Under the pieces are notes generated by a model that was given only the letters and a program-made list of their open reading frames with translations, was not told where the DNA came from and did not search any database. A DNA stretch of 64,000 nucleotides, taken from assembly GCA_018350325.1 (NCBI GenBank), contig JAEVLN010000025.1, forward strand, positions 785,799 through 849,798. The letters run 5' to 3'. This document shows, piece after piece, positions 43,601-55,370 of this stretch (positions are counted from its first letter, which is position 1; each line of letters opens with the position of its first letter). Both the position numbers and the translations under genes were made by a program. Source of the DNA: Globodera rostochiensis. Its lineage: Eukaryota; Nematoda; Chromadorea; Rhabditida; Heteroderidae.

Positions 43601-46600
43601 GGGGTGCGTTCATGTCCAAATTACTCTCGCCGCCTGACTCTCTCTTTTTAGCACACTATTTCTTCAAAAAATGAAATATTCAAAAAGTAACTAAAACAAT
43701 TTTTAGATGGAATGTGTTCATGTCCAAATTACTCTCGCCGCCTGACTCTCTCTTTCTAGACACTATTTCTCCAAAAATAATTTTCAGAAAAGTAACTAAA
43801 ACAATTTTTAGATGGGGTGTCGTTCAAGTCCAAATTACTCTCGCAGCCTGACTCTCTCTTTTTAGCACACTATTCTTAAAAAAAGAAATATTCAAAAAAG
43901 TAACTAAACAATTTTTGATGGGATGTGTTCATGTCCAAATTACTCTCGCCCGCTGACTTTCTCTTTTAGCACACTATTTCTCCAAAAAATGAATATACTC
44001 AAAAAGTAACTAAACAATTTTTAGATGGGGTGTGTTCAGGTCCAAATTACTCTCGCCGCCTGACTCTCTCTTTTTAGCACACTATTTCTTACAAAAATGA
44101 AATCTTCAGAAATTAAACTAAAACAATTTTTAGATGGGGTGCGTTCATGTCCACATTACTCTCGCAGCTGACTCTCTCTTTTAGCCCACTATTTCTTCAA
44201 AAATTGAAATATTAAAAAAGTAACCTAACACAATTTTTTGATGGGGTGTGTTCATGTCAAATTACTCTCGCCGCTGACTCTCTCTTTTAGCAACCCTATT
44301 TCTCCAAAAAATAATTTTCAAGAAAGTAACTAAAACAATTTTTAGATTGGAATGTGTTCATGTCCAATTATCTCTCGCCGCCTGACTCTCTCTTTTAGCA
44401 CACTATTTCTCCAAAAAATGAAATAATTTCAAAAAAGTAACTAAACAATTTTTAGATGGGGTGTGTTCATGTCCAAATTACTCTCGCCAGCCTGACTCTC
44501 TCTTTTTAGCACACTATTTCTTCAAAAAATAAATTTTCATAAATTAAACTAAAACAATTTTTAGATGGGGTGCGTTCAAGTCCAAATTACTCTCGCAGCC
44601 TGACTCTCTCTTTTTAGCACACTATTTCTTCAAAAATTGAAATATTTAAAAAAGTAACTAAAACAATTTTTAGATGGGATGCGTTCATGCCCAAATTACT
44701 CTCGCAGCATGACTCTCTCTTTTTAGCACACTATTTCTCCAAAAAATGAAATTTTCAAGAAAGTAACTAAAACAATTTTTAGATGGGGTGCGTTCATGTC
44801 CAAATTACTCTCGCCGCCTGACTCTCTCTTTTTAGCACACTATTTCTTCAAAAATAAAATTTTCATAAATTAAACTAAAACAATTTTTAGATGGGGTGCG
44901 TTCATGTCCAAATTACTCTCGCAGCCTGACTCTCTCTTTTTAGCACACTATTTCTCCAAAAAATAAAATTTTCAGAAATTAAGCTAAAACAATTTTTAGA
45001 TGGGGTGTGTTCATGTCCAAATTACTCTCGCCGCCTGACTCTCTCTTTTTGGCACACTATTTCTTCAAAAAAATAAAATTTTCTGAAATTAAGCTAAAAC
45101 AATTTTTAGATGGGGTGTGTTCATGTCCAAATTACTCTCGCCGCCTGACTCTCTCTTTTAAGCACACTATTTCTTCAAAAAATAAAATTTTCAGAAATTA
45201 AACTAAAACAATTTTTAGATGGGGTGCGTTCATGTACAAATTACTCTCGCCGCCCGACTCTCTCTTTTTAGCACACTATTTCTCCAAAAAATGAAATATT
45301 CAAAAAAGTTACTAAAACAATTATTAGATGGAATTTGTTCATGTCCAAATTCCTCTGTTCAAAAAAATAAAATTTTCTGACATAAGCTAAAACAATTTTA
45401 GATGGGGGCGTTCATGTCCAAATTACTCTCGCCGCCGACTCTCTCTTTTAATCACAATATTTCTTCAAAAAACAAGAAAATTTTCAGGAAATTAAACTAA
45501 AACAATTTTTAGTGGGGCGTTCATGTCCAAATTACTCTCGCCGCATGACTCTCTCTTTTTAGCACACTATTTCTCCAAAAAATCGACAAATATCAAAAAG
45601 TAAACTAAACAATTATAGATTGGAATGTGTTCATGTCCAAATTACTCTCGCAGCCTGACTCTCTCTTTTTAGCACACTATTTCTCCAAAAAATAAAATTT
45701 TCAAGAAAGTAACTAAAACAATTTTTAGATGGGGTGTGTTCATGTCAAATTACTCTCGCCGCCTGACTCTCTCTTTTTTGCACACTATTTCTTCAAAAAA
45801 TAAAATTTTCAGAAATCAAATAAAACAATTTTCAGATGGGGTGCGTTCATGTCCAAATTACTCTCGCCGCCGGACTCTCTCTTTTTGGCACACTATTTCT
45901 TCAAAAAAATAAAATTTTCTGAAATTAAGCTAAAACAATTTTTAGATGGGGTGCGTTCATGTCCAAATTACTCTCGCCGCCTGACTCTCTCTTTTTAGCA
46001 CACTATTTCTCCAAAAAATGAAATATTCAAAAAAGTAACTAAAACAATTATTAGATGGAATGTGTTCATGTCCAAATTACTCTCGCCGCCTGACTTTCTC
46101 TTTTTAGCACACTATTTCTCCAAAAAATGAAATACTCAAAAAAGTAACTAAAACAATTTTTAGATGGGGTGCGTTCATGTCCAAATTACTCTCGCCGCCT
46201 GACTCTCTCTTTTAATCACACTATTTCTTCAAAAAAGAAAATTTTCAGAAATTAAACTAAAACAATTTTTAGATGGGGTGCGTTCATGTCCAAATTACTC
46301 TCGCCGCCTGACTCTCTCTTTTTAGCACACTATTTCTCCAAAAAATGAAATATTCAAAAAAGTAACTAAAACAATTATTAGATGGAATGTGTTCATGTCC
46401 AAATTACTCTCGCCGCCTGACTCTCTCTTTTTAGCACACTATTTCTCCAAAAAATAAAATTTTCAAGAAAGTAACTAAAACAATTTTTTGATGGGGTGTG
46501 TTCATGTCAAATTACTCTCGCCGCCTGATCTCTATTTTTAGCACACTATTTCTTCAAAAAATAAAATTTTCATAAATTAAACTAAAACAATTTTTAGATG

Positions 46601-46833
46601 GGGTGCGTTCATGTCCAAATTACTCTCGCAGCCTGACTCTCTCTTTTTAGCACACTATTTCTCCAAAAAATAAAATTTTCAAGAAAGTAACTAAAACAAT
46701 TTTTAGATGGGGTGTGTTCATGTCAAATTACTCTCGCCGCCTGACTCTCTCTTTTTTGCACACTATTTCTTCAAAAAATGAAATATTCAAAAAAGTTACT
46801 AAAACAATTATTAGATGGAATGTGTTCATGTCC
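37619..46833 (+). repeat. satellite array of about 109-bp monomers
   Basis: About 85 tandem monomers built around ACAATTTTTAGATGGGGTGT, GTCCAAATTACTCTCGCCGC and TTTTTAGCACACTATTTCTC. Monomer classes differ at GTGTGTT/GTGCGTT, CGCCGCC/CGCAGCC and AAAGTAACT/AAATTAAACT. Blocks of three monomers recur as higher-order units (for example 38380-38710 and 40090-40430). From about 41000 to 45700 single-base indels become frequent. Short open frames inside are chance products. Confidence 0.95.
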
Positions 46834-48235
46834 AAAGGTTACTATTGTTCAAACCCCCCTCGAGGGGGGGTCACTATTAGAGAGGGGGTTTCAAATGGAG
46901 AGGGGGTTACTATTTTTCAATGTATTTTTTTTGAAAATTACCAATATAATTTTTTGATAAAAAGCATCATCACAATAATAAAATTTGATATAAATTCACA
47001 ATTCTACTGATCCATCACTAATAAATCCGTTTTCTTCGTCTTGCTCGACGTCAACTTCCTCAAATAGTCCTGCAATCCCTTCCGCCAAAATGTCAAATTC
47101 GGCCATTTCACGTGCCTGTTGCAAACGAATCATCCCATTTGGAACCGGGCCATTTTCTTTGAAGCAATGAATTTCTCCATCTTCAGAGCCGTCAAACGCA
47201 TTGGTTATGCCACACGTCTAAATTTATGAAATTGTTCTGAAAAATGCAATATATTTGAAAGTTACTTTGAATGATTTTGAAATATTTTCCTTCAATATGC
47301 TCTCCCACGCTTCATAAATCCAGTTCAAGTAAATGTTCATTGAACAGCCGTTTCATCTGCTGCATAAATATGGTGGTAAATGTTTGATTGACGCTGCCGC
47401 TGAATGTAAAGAATAAAATCTACAAGTTTCTTCTCACATTCAATTGGTGGCTTTTGACAAACAGTCGTAGGAATACGGACGCGTAAGTTATGTCGAAGCA
47501 TAAACTTGTTAAGCCAACCACAGCTCGCCTTAAAACTCATGTTAACTTTTTCCAGTCAACAAAAGCTCACTTTGAAAATTGTTTCCTCTTCATCTGCTTG
47601 GTTTGCGAACTGTAGAGCGTGGATCTGAATTGTTCGTCGAGAAACTCGTTGATTACACGCTCGTTGTGTTCTGATCCATGCAATCATTTGATCATCAAAC
47701 TCTTTGTCGCGAAGATGTCGTCTAGCACCGTCAAGTCTTAAACGCTTTCCAGATTTTGATTCCCTAAAGTTGTAAATTATTTTTTAACAAATGACAATCA
47801 ATCTACCGCAAAGAGAGCAGTTTTTGCTTATGCTTTTGCCATTCTCTGATGTTCTGACGATCTATTTTAAATTTCCGACTTGCTTCATGAATTGAATGCG
47901 TTTTCATGAAGTTGACGACTTCAAATTTTTCGTCGATTGTAAAAATGCGACGTTTTTTTGAGATTAACTCTTCATTAAAATCTTCATCACTCATTTTATC
48001 ACTAAACGCTAAAATTTTATACGTAATTGGTATAGAGAAAAAAACTTAGTAGGTAGATCGTACTTAGGTAATTTTTACAACTCACGGCTTGGAAGAGGAA
48101 GGGGGTCACAATTAGGGAGGGGGTTTCAAATGGAGAGGGGGTTACTATTTTTCAATCCCCCCTCGAGGGGGGGTTACAATTAGAGAGGGGTTTCAAATGG
48201 AGAGGGGGTTACTAATAGGAAAAATACGGTAAAAC
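46834..48235 (-). mobile_element. pogo/Tc5-like transposon inserted in the satellite
   Basis: Non-satellite DNA splits a monomer. Both ends carry about 80 bp of the same sequence in the same orientation: CCCCCCTCGAGGGGGGGT, TTAGAGAGGGGGTTTCAAAT, GGAGAGGGGGTTACTA (46852-46918; again at 48090-48145 and 48158-48215). The CCCCCCTCGAGGGGGG core is a perfect palindrome. The right end finishes AAAAATACGGTA. Direct rather than simply inverted ends are unusual for this group. Confidence 0.7.
46996..47994 (-). pseudogene. pogo/Tc5-like transposase with the catalytic core deleted
   Basis: Exons 47994-47807, 47763-47571, 47528-47266, 47217-46996 with plausible GT-AG junctions (a 42-bp intron at 47529-47570). 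Order: an N-terminal HTH (FTIDEKFEVVNFMKTHSIHE, then FKIDRQNIREWQ); a CENP-B-type second DNA-binding domain (WIRTQRACNQRVSRRTIQ; ASCGWLNKFMLRHNLRVR); the start of the DDE domain up to the first Asp (YAADETAV); then, with a frame break and TGA at 47337-47339, the C-terminal end (NWIYEAWESILKE, CGITNAFDGSEDGEIHCF). Everything between the first catalytic Asp and the C-terminus is missing. It can bind but not cut DNA if translated. Confidence 0.8.
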
Positions 48236-49603
48236 AATTTTTAGATGGGGTGTGTTCATGTCCAAATTACTCTCGCCGCCTGACTCTCTCTTTTAAGCAC
48301 ACTATTTCTTCAAAAAAGAAAATTTTCAGAAATTAAACTAAAACAATTTTTAGATGGGGTGCGTTCATGTCCAAATTACTCTCGCCGCCTGACTCTCTCT
48401 TTTTAGCACACTATTTCTCCAAAAAATGAAATATTCAAAAAAGTAACTAAAACAATTATTAGATGGAATGTGTTCATGTCCAAATTACTCTCGCCGCCTG
48501 ACTTTCTCTTTTTAGCACACTATTTCTCCAAAAAATGAAATACTCAAAAAAGTAACTAAAACAATTTTTAGATGGGGTGTGTTCATGTCCAAATTACTCT
48601 CGCAGCATGACTCTCTCTTTTTAGCACACTATTTCTCCAAAAAATGAAATATTCAAAAAAGTAACTAAAACAATTATTAGATGGAATGTGTTCATGTCCA
48701 AATTACTCTCGCCGCCTGACTCTCTCTTTTTTGCACACTATTTCTTCAAAAAATAAAATTTTCAGAAATCAAATAAAACAATTTTCAGATGGGGTGCGTT
48801 CATGTCCAAATTACTCTCGCCGCCTGACTCACTCTTTTTGGCACACTATTTCTCCAAAAAATAAAATTTTCAGATATTAAACTAAAACAATATTTAGATG
48901 GGGTGTGTTCATGTCCAAATTACTCTCGCCGCCTGACTCTCTCTTTTTAGCACACTATTTCTCCAAAAAAAAAATTTTCAAAAAAGTAACTAAAACAATT
49001 TTTAGATGGGGTGCGTTCATGTCCAAATTACTCTCGCAGCCTGACTCTCTCTTTTTAGCACACTATTTCTCCAAAAAATGAAATATTCAAAAAAGTAACT
49101 AAAACAATTATTAGATGGAATGTGTTCATGTCCAAATTACTCTCGCCGCCTGACTCTCTCTTTTTTGCACACTATTTCTTCAAAAAATAAAATTTTCAGA
49201 AATCAAATAAAACAATTTTCAGATGGGGTGCGTTCATGTCCAAATTACTCTCGCCGCCTGACTCACTCTTTTTGGCACACTATTTCTCCAAAAAATGAAA
49301 TATTCTAAAAAGTAACTAAAACAATTTTTAGATGGGGTGTGTTCATGTCCAAATTACTCTCGCCGCCTGACTCTCTCTTTTTAGCACACTATTTCTCCAA
49401 AAAATGAAATATTCAAAAAAGTAACTAAAACAATTATTAGATGGAATGTGTTCATGTCCAAATTACTCTCGCCGCCTGACTCTCTCTTTTTAGCACACTA
49501 TTTCTCCAAATAATAAATTTTCGGAAATTAAACTAAAACAATTTTTAGATGGGGTGTGTTCATGTCCAAATTACTCTCGCCGCCTGACTCTCTCTTTTTA
49601 GCA
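48236..49603 (+). repeat. satellite array, continuation after the transposon
   Basis: About 12.5 monomers of the same family; the last ends at TTTTTAGCA. Segments at 48660-48880 and 49094-49300 are near-identical, so local duplication of multi-monomer blocks continues here. Confidence 0.95.
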
Positions 49604-49689
49604 AGCTCTTATGAGATTTGCCTTACTGAATAAAAATTTTATTAATTTATTTAATTTTAATTTATTAAGTTAACGGACTCTCATATTGC

Positions 49690-50690
49690 AATAAATGAAT
49701 GGTGTGATCAAATGGCCTAGGGTATTGCCAAATTCATTGGGGCATATGCTCTTTTATTCAATCTTAATCACTTTTTATCCATTAATCTTGTATTCCTCTG
49801 AGCGCTTCTATTTTTCCTCGATTTCTCTTGATTTTTGTTTTCCGGCAATGCGATTGATTATCCTTAATTACTCTCAATATTTGCTTTGTTCACCGATCAG
49901 TTTTTGGCAACACTCGGGATAGCTTCTAGTCAGCCGACAGACGTCTTTTCCGGCGGTTTTTAGCCGTCGTTCAGCCCTAATCAACCTATTTATGTAACAG
50001 TTGTACGGCGAATTAAGTGATCGCCGTCCGTTTAACAAAATTACTAATGATTAGACTATTTTACAGCATGTCGTTTACTGGAAACATTTTGACATCACTT
50101 TTATATAAAATACAGTATTCGATCATGGATTTAACTCCAAAATTTTTATTTCGTCCAGTTTACTTATATTCTACATTTTGTCGTCGTAGTTGAGTCTCTT
50201 CAATGATTCTTAGGATTTCTTTGTTCGGCCCCATTTTTAAACATTTTATTTGGCCCTTCTTCCCACAATATCGGTTTCTTCTTACTTCTTGCACTCAAAT
50301 TTTGTTGTTCGCCAAGCTGACCTTTTGTTCGTTTAAATTTATTTGGGCAGCGCTGGTGAATAAGGAAAGAAAATTGAATCAATTATTCGGCCACCTGCTA
50401 AATTTGAGCTCCGACATCAGTCTCATCGTCTGCTGTATTCTTCATTTTGGACTTCATTCTCCATTTGCACCTTTTTCTTAGAAATTTGTTCGACTTCTTT
50501 GACAGATTTGGCCATTCTCCGACATCGTCTGGCACAAGAGTGTGTAAAAGAATGGGAAATTGGACATCTGAAAGTTTGTCTAACTTCTCCATCATCTCCT
50601 TTCGTCATTTCGGCTATTCATTTGATTTCGATTCTTCACCAAAAATAATTTTTTCCGTTCTCCAACTTTCAAAAGTTTACATCCTCATAT
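49690..50690. other. possible exons of unclear strand
   Basis: Moderate GC content and mixed codons suggest a gene. The minus strand at 50595-50398 reads MEKLDKLSDVQFPILLHTLV then PDDVGEWPNLSKKSNKFL and is a fair candidate exon. The plus strand in the same interval is hydrophobic. Neither strand could be assembled into a gene. Confidence 0.25.
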
Positions 50691-50700
50691 TTTTAAGAAA

Positions 50701-51024
50701 ATGTCCGCCATTTGGGAACAAAAAATTGATTGTAACTTCGCTTGCCGCTTTCCCGATGTATGTCTTCCGGCCTCCGTCAGTCCAAATTCCTTCTTTAATT
50801 ACTTGTCGCTGTCCGAGTCCAACTTCGTCTTTCTCTCCATTCTTCAATTTTCTGTCGGTGTTTTCTTTGCCTTATTGCGTTGCCTCTCCATTTATTTTTT
50901 TTTTACCGCAAATCCGTCTTATTATTTTCTGAAACCGTCAATTTTTCAGCGGGCCCACATGGCGTCAAAATGCCTTCCTTTGTTGATGATTTTAATTGGG
51001 ATTATTGATTTGTTAATTTTCTAA
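50701..51024 (+). CDS. possible multi-pass membrane protein exon
   Basis: Starts at an ATG in good context (AAGAAAATGTCC) and runs 107 codons with ordinary codon use: MSAIWEQKIDCNFACRFPDV, then at least two membrane-like segments (FVFLSILQFSVGVFFALLRC and KCLPLLMILIGIIDLLIF). A further hydrophobic open frame at 51042-51347 (SDQFPFVPVIIFQTFVHIFP) could be the next exon. The antisense strand also has a polar open frame, so strand is not certain. A nematode-type chemoreceptor or other small membrane protein are options; none is recognised. Confidence 0.3.
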   Translation: MSAIWEQKIDCNFACRFPDVCLPASVSPNSFFNYLSLSESNFVFLSILQFSVGVFFALLRCLSIYFFFTANPSYYFLKPSIFQRAHMASKCLPLLMILIGIIDLLIF

Positions 51025-51349
51025 TGTTTTAACCGGACACCTTGCCCGTCGCTGGTGTCGAGAGTATAAAGGGAACGGATTTGGCTCTACCGGCATCATT
51101 CCAACCGTGCCTCATCGAGAGAACAACAACACAACTCACCTTCCGAATCTTCTCCGGTCACAGTGATCAATTCCCTTTTGTACCAGTGATCATTTTCCAA
51201 ACATTTGTTCACATTTTCCCTGTTGGTTTGATCATAAAAATATTGGTGTTGTGCTACCTAACTTTAGGCTATCAACAGTTGTTACCGCAGCTTAAAAATG
51301 ATACCATTTTCAATTTCTCGCATCGAGCGGAGTCGAATAAAATATAAAA

Positions 51350-51920
51350 TGAGCCAAAACCGCAGATGGTAGTATTCTTCACTTTTTCCATTTTTTTAAA
51401 TAAACAGAAGGACAATATTAGGAAATATTTATGTTTCTTTTTGCCAAAATTATTTCATTATTTTTCAGGCATCTCTCAAACAGCCTATTAAATTCCCCCT
51501 TCCCCTCCCCCTCCTTTTGAAACGACCCCTGGGTAAAACACAAAAATTTGACCCTAAATTGATTTTGGAGAAAAATTTTCTTCTGGAAAAATTCTTTAAG
51601 AAAAATGTAATAAAACCCAAAAATACACCTCTAACATCTATTTTCTTCTGGAAAAATAAGAAAAATGTAATAAAACCTAAAAATGCACCCCTAAAGATTG
51701 ACTTTTCAAATTTTTAAAAAATGCACCCCTTTAATTCCTTAATAAAATGCAATAATCCCAAAAAAGGCACTCCTAAAAATTGAATTTTTTCGAATTAGTC
51801 GTTAAATGAGGTGGAGAATTATTAGAGAGTGTGGAATTATTTTTCAACATCCTCAGAAAGTGCGGAATTATTAGAGAGTGTGGAATTATCAGAGAGTGTG
51901 GAATTACAAGAGTGAATACG
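51350..51920. repeat. local tandem repeats
   Basis: 51590-51720 holds diverged units with AAAAATGTAATAAAACCCAA. 51815-51910 repeats AGAGAGTGTGGAATTAT four times. No gene. Confidence 0.5.
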
Positions 51921-51923
51921 GTA

Positions 51924-53339
51924 ATCACCTCGGGCTGCCCCGGCGGTGGTCCCAGGGGATTTTTGAGCGTGAGGGTATGGTCCCCGGGGGGGGGGGGGGG
52001 TTTAGAGTCTAAACCTTTTTTGGGGAGGGGGGAGTTTGGCAGATCAACATAAATGAAAATTGGCGAATAAACGTTTGTTTAATTGGTAAATACAAATTTT
52101 GTTTTGAGGGATTAATTGGTGAATAAATTTTGTTTTGAGGGATTAATTGGTGGGTAAATTTTTCATTAAATGAGTGATTAATCGGTGGAAAAATTTTTGA
52201 GTTAATACTGAGGATTAAAGGGCAAAACATTCTATTTTGATTGATTGGTGTAAAATTTTTGAATTAAATGTCCGGCAAATCCATCGGGAATGCCTTAAAA
52301 TTTTGGATGGAAAGAAAATTTTTGAATTAAATGGGCAAGTCCCTTGGGGCAATACAGAGTTAATAAAACCTTCCCCAAACAGCCTTACCTAGACCATATT
52401 CGGTGTAGAAGTTAGATACCGACTGCAATGCAATCAATAACTCTGTTAAAAAATCTAGAAATTTAAATCAAATTAAGCGTCAGCAATTTTGGAATACCGT
52501 ATGAATTCAGAAAAAAATGCGACTTTTTGCTGTCCCGATTTTCCAGAATAATTCCGATTTTTTCAAAAAAAATCTAAAAATTTAAACTAAATTAAGCGTC
52601 AGCAATTTTGGAATACCGTATTAATTCAGAAAAAAATGCGTTTTATGTCGTTCATCAATTGGGCATTGGGCAAATACCTGTTAAAAATACTAAAATTGTA
52701 TGTTTGTTTTAAGGTTTACCTTATGAGAGCTGTTAATGGGTAGTGAAACGCCATTAATGCCGACATTCTCTGGCCTGGTTCGAGACCACTCCTTAATTTT
52801 GGGTACAAAAAATCAAAAATGAAAAAATCAAAATAATGACAGGTCCGCATTGCCCCATTTGTCAATTGTGTCAATGAAAAGTCCTCGATCCTTTTCTACA
52901 ATAACGCTAAAACCAAATTCTTCGAATGGGCTAAAAATTTTGGATTTTGATTGGATATTTCCACCACCCAAGCCAAGCGACTATTTGGGCAGGCAACGTG
53001 TATCTCACCCCCCCCCTTCAATCTCTGTTGGATATACCCTCTCCCCCATTGATGGACTCAATTTCTCTAACCTGTTGGGGAGCACAATCCTTCCCCTCAG
53101 CGCAATGGCTGATTGGTGTTTGAATTGTGACAATTTATCAAAAATTTCTTCGCCAAATTCAAATAATCAAAATTTTATTCACCAATTAATCACTCAATTA
53201 ATCAATGTTCTATTCACCAATTATCATTTATGTTGATTTGCCAAACCCCCCAAAAGGTTTAGACACTAAACCCCTCCTGGGGACCATACCCTCGCGCTAA
53301 AAGTCCCCTGGGACCACACCCGGAGCAGCCCGAGGTGAT
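51924..53339. mobile_element. 1.4-kb TIR element with TA target duplication
   Basis: Ends ATCACCTCGGGCTGC and GCAGCCCGAGGTGAT are flanked by TA on both sides (51922-51923, 53340-53341). The inverted similarity extends about 130 bp inwards: GGTCCCAGGGGA / TCCCCTGGGACC, GAGGGTATGGTCCC / GGGACCATACCCTC, ATCAACATAAATGA / TCATTTATGTTGAT. TA duplication suggests a Tc1/mariner or pogo-type element. No transposase is seen. Inside are two copies of an ATTAAGCGTCAGCAATTTTG repeat (52470-52640) and a possible minus-strand exon. Confidence 0.8.
52834..52985 (-). CDS. possible exon inside the TIR element
   Basis: The minus strand is open as GGGNIQSKSKIFSPFEEFGF then SVIVEKDRGLFIDTIDKWGN. It has balanced codons unlike the surrounding AT-rich DNA. 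Upstream sequence is broken by a C tract and stops. It could be a captured host fragment or the remnant of an element-encoded protein. Not recognised. Confidence 0.25.
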
Positions 53340-53374
53340 TAATTACCCTCGCACAAGCCCTATAGGGTTTCGCT

Positions 53375-53580
53375 CGTGCGGGAAAATTTTCCGCGCAGTA
53401 GAGGACCCGGTAGGCTTACTACTAATCACCTATCACGGAATAATGAATCATTTCACGGAATACGGAGTCAAACTCCAAAATCACGGAATACACAGAATAC
53501 CGAATCATTAATCATTACCCAAAATCACGGAATAACGAAAAATTACCCAAAATCACGGAATACCGAATCAAATGTTACGA
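53375..53580. repeat. AATCACGGAATAC short-word repeat
   Basis: ATCACGGAATA words with variable spacers. The same words recur at 59475-59520. Confidence 0.7.
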
Positions 53581-54079
53581 TATGACCTTGTCTTTCTTTG
53601 TGTCTGATCTTTCATAGGAGAGTCAGACGGCTCCCGGAAAATGCTTCAGTGATTATTAAATGTCATGCAAAAAATGTTTCTGGAGGTTTTTGGGGTCGAA
53701 AAATCCGATTCTGACCTCTGTTACAACTAATCCCGAACCTCGGACCAGAATTCGAACATTTGGTCGAAAATTCAAATTTTTCCAAAAATCAAGTTTGGCG
53801 GCTACCCGTCCAAAGCCTATCTAATTCCGATTCTGTCCAGTAATGAAGCTAGGCCTAGCTTAGGCCTAAGACAACCTGGCTTTGGGTTTGTTAGGCTTAG
53901 GCCTAAGCCTAAAAGAGGCCCGGAGATTCGGGAAGTTTTGACTTGGGTGGAATTCGAGACACTTTACAACGAAAGTAATAATCGAATTGAATTTTGAGAC
54001 CAAACTGGATTTTTTGTAAAATTTGGAATTTTTTAAAAACGAACGTTTACCATCCATGACAAAATTGAAGTTTTAAATT
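53581..54079. other. intergenic with TAGGCCTAAG words
   Basis: 53845-53915 repeats TAGGCCTAAGC in both orientations. No gene seen. Confidence 0.4.
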
Positions 54080-55037
54080 TTGCACGAAAGACATCGATTC
54101 ACGCCGCGAGCAAATGCAGATTGGGACAAGGAATTGAGAGGGAGGAAATTGCGCGTTTCTCGCAACATGATTGTGACGGAGGCCCAGAAAATGAGTTTAC
54201 ACTATTCAAAAATGAATAACTTTTCAGTAAGCCATAGTTTTGGTTTCGCAAGTCATTTTGGCATTATTTAGGCTAGCAGTGGATGGCTCGATTATTTTAT
54301 GAAACGGCACAATTTTACTTTGCGCAGACCAACTTCAGTGGCGCAAAAACCACCAGATTGGACAATGAACTCACTACAAAATATCTCGAAGAGGTCCGGA
54401 TTTTTATTGTTATTTTTATTTATTATTTATCAATCCAGGTGTTCGGAAATTTCTTCTTTGGAAATCGCCTTCTCAAATGGGACAGCTTCAGATGCCATAT
54501 CAGCGCTGATACAAAACAAACGTTGCAACGCTTGGCCATCCATACAGCAGTCATACCAGGCGGGACGACCAAATACATTCAAGTTGGAAAATGATAAAAT
54601 CTCAGCTGTTTTATTTTAAGGTTCCTGACGTGTCTTGGAATGCGCCATTCAAAAATTCGATTCGGATATTCCACTCGGACTGGATGCTTCATGGTGACAA
54701 ACCAACAACCTCTGGCGGAAATCTCAAAGCCCCTCCGATTGGAATGGATCGTTTCCGCGTGGGAGGCGCTCTCAAAGGATGTCATCGTAAAGTCTTTTCT
54801 CTGTTGTGGAATTACCAAGGAAGATGACGGAAAAAATGATGCTTTATTCATGTTTTTAAGGTTGAGAAATAATTTAAAATTAGTATATTAGCTGTACTTT
54901 AGAAGGATGGAGCGATTCCAAACGGGCTGGCCTTATTGCAGCAACGCCGACAAGAAGAGGATATGACCAAATTGGTCGAAGAAATAGATTTGAACGAGGA
55001 TGATAACCTCGGAAGCGATTATTCAATTGAACTTTGA
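54080..55037 (+). pseudogene. decayed pogo/Tc5-like transposase
   Basis: Pieces in family order: CENP-B-type DNA binding (WDKELRGRKLRVSRNMIVTE at about 54120-54180); ASSGWLDYFMKRHNFTLRRP from about 54273; after a GTCCGG...ATCCAG gap, the second-Asp block (NRLLKWDSFRCHISADTKQT, HTAVIPGGTTKYIQ, 54440-54585); DVSWNAPFKNSI (54625-54665); and a C-terminal end DGAIPNGLALLQQRRQEEDM stopping at 55037. The first catalytic Asp region is absent and frames change several times. The same protein family as the element at 46996-47994, but a different copy with a different deletion. Confidence 0.75.
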
Positions 55038-55129
55038 TGTTGTGTTTCAAAAATAGCGAATTATTTTGTTATTCAATAATAAAATTTCTATTCTGTCAAA
55101 AAGTTTAGGCAAAAATTGTAAATTTTCTT

Positions 55130-55268
55130 AAGATTTTCTAAAAAAATTAAGGTTGAACAATAGAGCCCCCCCCCCTAAATTAGAGTCCCCCCCCCTAAAA
55201 TAGAGCCTCCCTTTTTGGGGGGGTTGAACAATAGAGCCCCCGGGGGCTTTATTTTAGGAAATACGGTA
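55130..55268. repeat. MITE end with AGAGCCCCC words
   Basis: C tracts within AATAGAGCC words, ending CTTTATTTTAGGAAATACGG, the same end as the MITE at 5094-5249 in the collagen intron. Confidence 0.55.
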
Positions 55269-55370
55269 ATTGCTAAACATTCACAAGCATTCAAACGTGT
55301 CCGAAAATTATGGTATGTAAGTTTGTCGAATTTTTTTGTTAATCTTGACGATAATAACATTTATTATTTT

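Noticed and set aside
37619..49603. Short open frames within the satellite, some of 60-98 codons
   Set aside because: They translate monomers (MSNYSRRLTLSF type) and recur with the repeat; no coding evidence.
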